DNA of 64,000 nucleotides from Clostridia bacterium (GTDB lineage Bacteria; Bacillota; Clostridia; Oscillospirales; Acutalibacteraceae): NCBI GenBank assembly GCA_017549285.1, contig JAFYVE010000030.1, positions 117,394 to 181,393 of the forward strand, read 5' to 3'. Shown piece by piece: positions 62,423 to 64,000 of this stretch (position 1 is its first letter; each line of letters starts with the position of its first letter). The notes under the pieces were generated by a model. It saw only the letters and a program-made list of their open reading frames with translations, ran no database searches and was not told where the DNA came from. The position numbers and the translations under genes were made by a program.

Positions 62423-63799
62423 TCAGGAATTTTTCAACACAACATTATTTAAATTTACTGTTTTCTCAGAGGGTGAATTAAAATCATTGCGCACAAGCTC
62501 TAATCCGTCAATATTTTCTCCGTCAAGAGCATATTTATAGAACTTATAAGGCTCACATCCGAATGATGTTGAGGTTTTTTCTATACGGACATTCTTTGCA
62601 TTACGGATAAAAAATGCAGAGTTATCGCTTTCTTCAATTCCGTGATCAATGCAGGGTCTCAGGTCATAAAGTCCGCAATCCCACTTTGAAGTTTTCTCAA
62701 GATGAATGTTACAATTCTCAAAAATTACATTTTCAACGGGGTTTTCGGGTGATGAATAAATCAGAACACCATTTTCACCCTTTGTTGTGATATTATAGTA
62801 TCTTATATTCTTTATATGACCGGCAACTGTGTTTTCGTCACGACGGAAGCAGGTAATTGTAACAGGTTCTGCTGTTCCCCACCAGTCAGAACAGAAACGA
62901 CGTGTTTCAACAGTACAATCTCTGAAAGTAACATTCTCAACATTGCCTCCGTCACGTATCTGGATTGAAAGACCTCTGTTGCTCTTTGAAATCATACAAT
63001 TGCTGACAACTACATTCCTGAAATCACCAACACCCTCTGTACCGATTTTGATTGTAGCCGATGTTGATGTAAGTGTACAATCTGATATAATGATGTTTTC
63101 GCAGGGACCGTATTCTGCATTTCCCTTTGATGTTTTCAGGCATATACAGTCGTCGGCACAGACAATATGACAGCCGATAATTCTGACATTTGAACAATGG
63201 TCAGGGTCAATACCGTCGCTGTTTGCAACATCAAGAGGATTCAGAATTCTTATGTGTGAAATCAGAACATCGTCACAGCCTGCAGGATGGAGCGTCCAGA
63301 AAGGTGCGTTAGTAACTGTTATGTCACGGAATGAAATATTATTACTTTTTTCAATATAAATTGTTGTAGGACGGGGATAAAAATCACCTGTTACGTAATA
63401 TCTGTCTTTTCTTTTTACAAAAGCATAGCAGTTGCCGTCAATTGTGCCCTCCCCTGTGATTGAGCAGTTATCTGCTTCATATCCGTATACAAAAACAAAA
63501 GAAGGCTTCCCCGTAACAGGATTTCCGACAAGTGCTGTTTTAGGGTCATTAATCATTTTGCAAGGTCTTATGTAACCGTCAATATCGCTTGTAGCTCTGA
63601 GAACAGCACCTTTCTGCAAATGAAGTTCAACATTCTTCTTAAGCTGAATGGAAGAACTGTAATAGGTTTTTGCGCTCTCGAGCACTACCCTGCCACCGCC
63701 GTTTGCAGTACAGTCATCAATTGCCGCCTGAATTGCCTTTGCGTCATTTGCCTTTCCGTCACCGACAGCTCCATAAGCTATAACATCATATATTTTCAA
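62423..63799 (-). CDS. GH28-like polygalacturonase (parallel beta-helix)
   Basis: This 458-residue protein begins with DVIAYGAVGDGKANDAKAIQAAID, the pectate-lyase-3/GH28 opening. Catalytic region: NSDGIDPDHCSNVRI (NxD and the second Asp), CADDCICLKTSKG (DD), and GTEGVGD near residue 255 (G-x-x-G with the usual His absent). Right-handed beta-helix repeats with NVxxxNC follow. No signal peptide. The start is TTG at 63799 or GTG at 63808; the TTG is preferred because the GTG lies in the ribosome site. Likely acts on pectin-type oligosaccharides. Confidence 0.85.
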   Translation of the reverse strand: MKIYDVIAYGAVGDGKANDAKAIQAAIDDCTANGGGRVVLESAKTYYSSSIQLKKNVELHLQKGAVLRATSDIDGYIRPCKMINDPKTALVGNPVTGKPSFVFVYGYEADNCSITGEGTIDGNCYAFVKRKDRYYVTGDFYPRPTTIYIEKSNNISFRDITVTNAPFWTLHPAGCDDVLISHIRILNPLDVANSDGIDPDHCSNVRIIGCHIVCADDCICLKTSKGNAEYGPCENIIISDCTLTSTSATIKIGTEGVGDFRNVVVSNCMISKSNRGLSIQIRDGGNVENVTFRDCTVETRRFCSDWWGTAEPVTITCFRRDENTVAGHIKNIRYYNITTKGENGVLIYSSPENPVENVIFENCNIHLEKTSKWDCGLYDLRPCIDHGIEESDNSAFFIRNAKNVRIEKTSTSFGCEPYKFYKYALDGENIDGLELVRNDFNSPSEKTVNLNNVVLKNS

Positions 63800-63825
63800 T
63801 GAAATCACACTTTCGTTTTTCTGAT

Positions 63826-63854
63826 ATTATACAATACTTTATTTGAGTATTCAA
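63826..63854 (-). promoter_or_regulatory. SigA promoter of the GH28 gene
   Basis: TTGAAT, 17 bp and TATAAT lie 27 bp before the start. Confidence 0.82.
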
Positions 63855-63873
63855 TAGAAAATAATAAATATCA

Positions 63874-63993
63874 CACCGGCAGAGCCGGTGGTTTTATAAC
63901 AGCCCTAAAAGGGCATAATACTGGCTTACCCCTAAAGGGGTGCGCAAAAAGCTAAAGCTACCAACCGCAAAGGGGTGCGTTAATCCTTAAATG
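63874..63993. repeat. Second cluster of small hairpins at the window edge
   Basis: Successive palindromes with different stems: CACCGGC-AGA-GCCGGTG (63874-63890), GCCC-TAAAA-GGGC (63902-63914), ACCCC-TAAA-GGGGT (63928-63941), AGC-TAAA-GCT (63950-63959), and a CGCAAAGG unit after it. Most loops read TAAA. ATATCAC precedes the first, like the separators of the element at 55311. It may continue past the window. Confidence 0.6.
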
Positions 63994-64000
63994 GATCGAC

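Overview
The window looks like chromosomal DNA of a low-GC, spore-forming gut Firmicute, most likely a clostridial Oscillospiraceae/Ruminococcaceae relative. The evidence is spo0A and spoIIR, HprK and WhiA, an HrcA/CIRCE-controlled chaperone operon, AT-rich intergenic DNA, AGGAGG-type ribosome sites and good SigA promoters. Enzymes for plant and host glycans (GH127, GH28-like, GH20 plus a sulfatase, and a clan GH-A-like protein) suggest a fibre and mucin feeder. This placement is inferred from gene content, not from phylogeny.

Layout. 1-6.0 kb: the 5' end of a pyridoxal/pyridoxamine kinase gene, tRNA-Arg(ACG), then a tightly packed minus-strand operon of a rhomboid protease, a TIM-barrel isomerase-like protein, two related P-loop kinases, a glycosidase-like protein and a metallopeptidase-acetyltransferase fusion. 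6-12.7 kb: der, a PDZ/radical-SAM DUF512 protein, rpmF with its DUF177 partner, a small P-loop protein, pgi and a DacF-type carboxypeptidase. 12.8-28.9 kb: mtaB, a two-component system with a large polytopic kinase, murC, a PHP phosphatase, ispE, spoIIR, a HAD protein, an MscS channel, a lipase-like hydrolase, a DivIVA-like coiled coil, a PiT phosphate transporter with a short DUF47 partner, and pcrA. 29-34 kb: a complete liv amino-acid ABC importer behind a consensus promoter. 34-44.7 kb: a second HAD protein, a secreted phosphoesterase, GH127, spo0A, nagB, a repeat lipoprotein, and hprK-glucokinase-murB-whiA. 44.7-49.5 kb: hrcA-grpE-dnaK-dnaJ. 49.6-54.4 kb: a nucleotidyltransferase, an ABC exporter, a FliB-like Cys-rich protein and a lipid kinase. 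54.4-59.2 kb: an accessory-looking island with an orphan gene, a 177-bp hairpin element, two tandem-repeat arrays, a sulfatase and GH20. 59.2-64 kb: four tRNAs, a feoA-feoB iron uptake operon with three matching palindromes, GH28 and a second hairpin cluster.

How the genes fit together. Central metabolism (pgi, nagB, glucokinase, HprK) sits beside wall synthesis and division genes (murB, murC, DacF, whiA). The sulfatase and GH20 could act in sequence on 6-sulfated N-acetylhexosamine ends, and nagB could then feed aminosugar into glycolysis.

Most notable: Spo0A carries Glu at residue 56, where the phosphorylated Asp is normally found, and other receiver pocket residues are also altered, while its DNA-binding domain looks intact. 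In the island, three separate arrays repeat at about 20-21 bp: a hairpin element with perfect 13-bp inverted ends, three GTTGTGCAA copies, and five ATTAC-type copies just upstream of the GH20 promoter.
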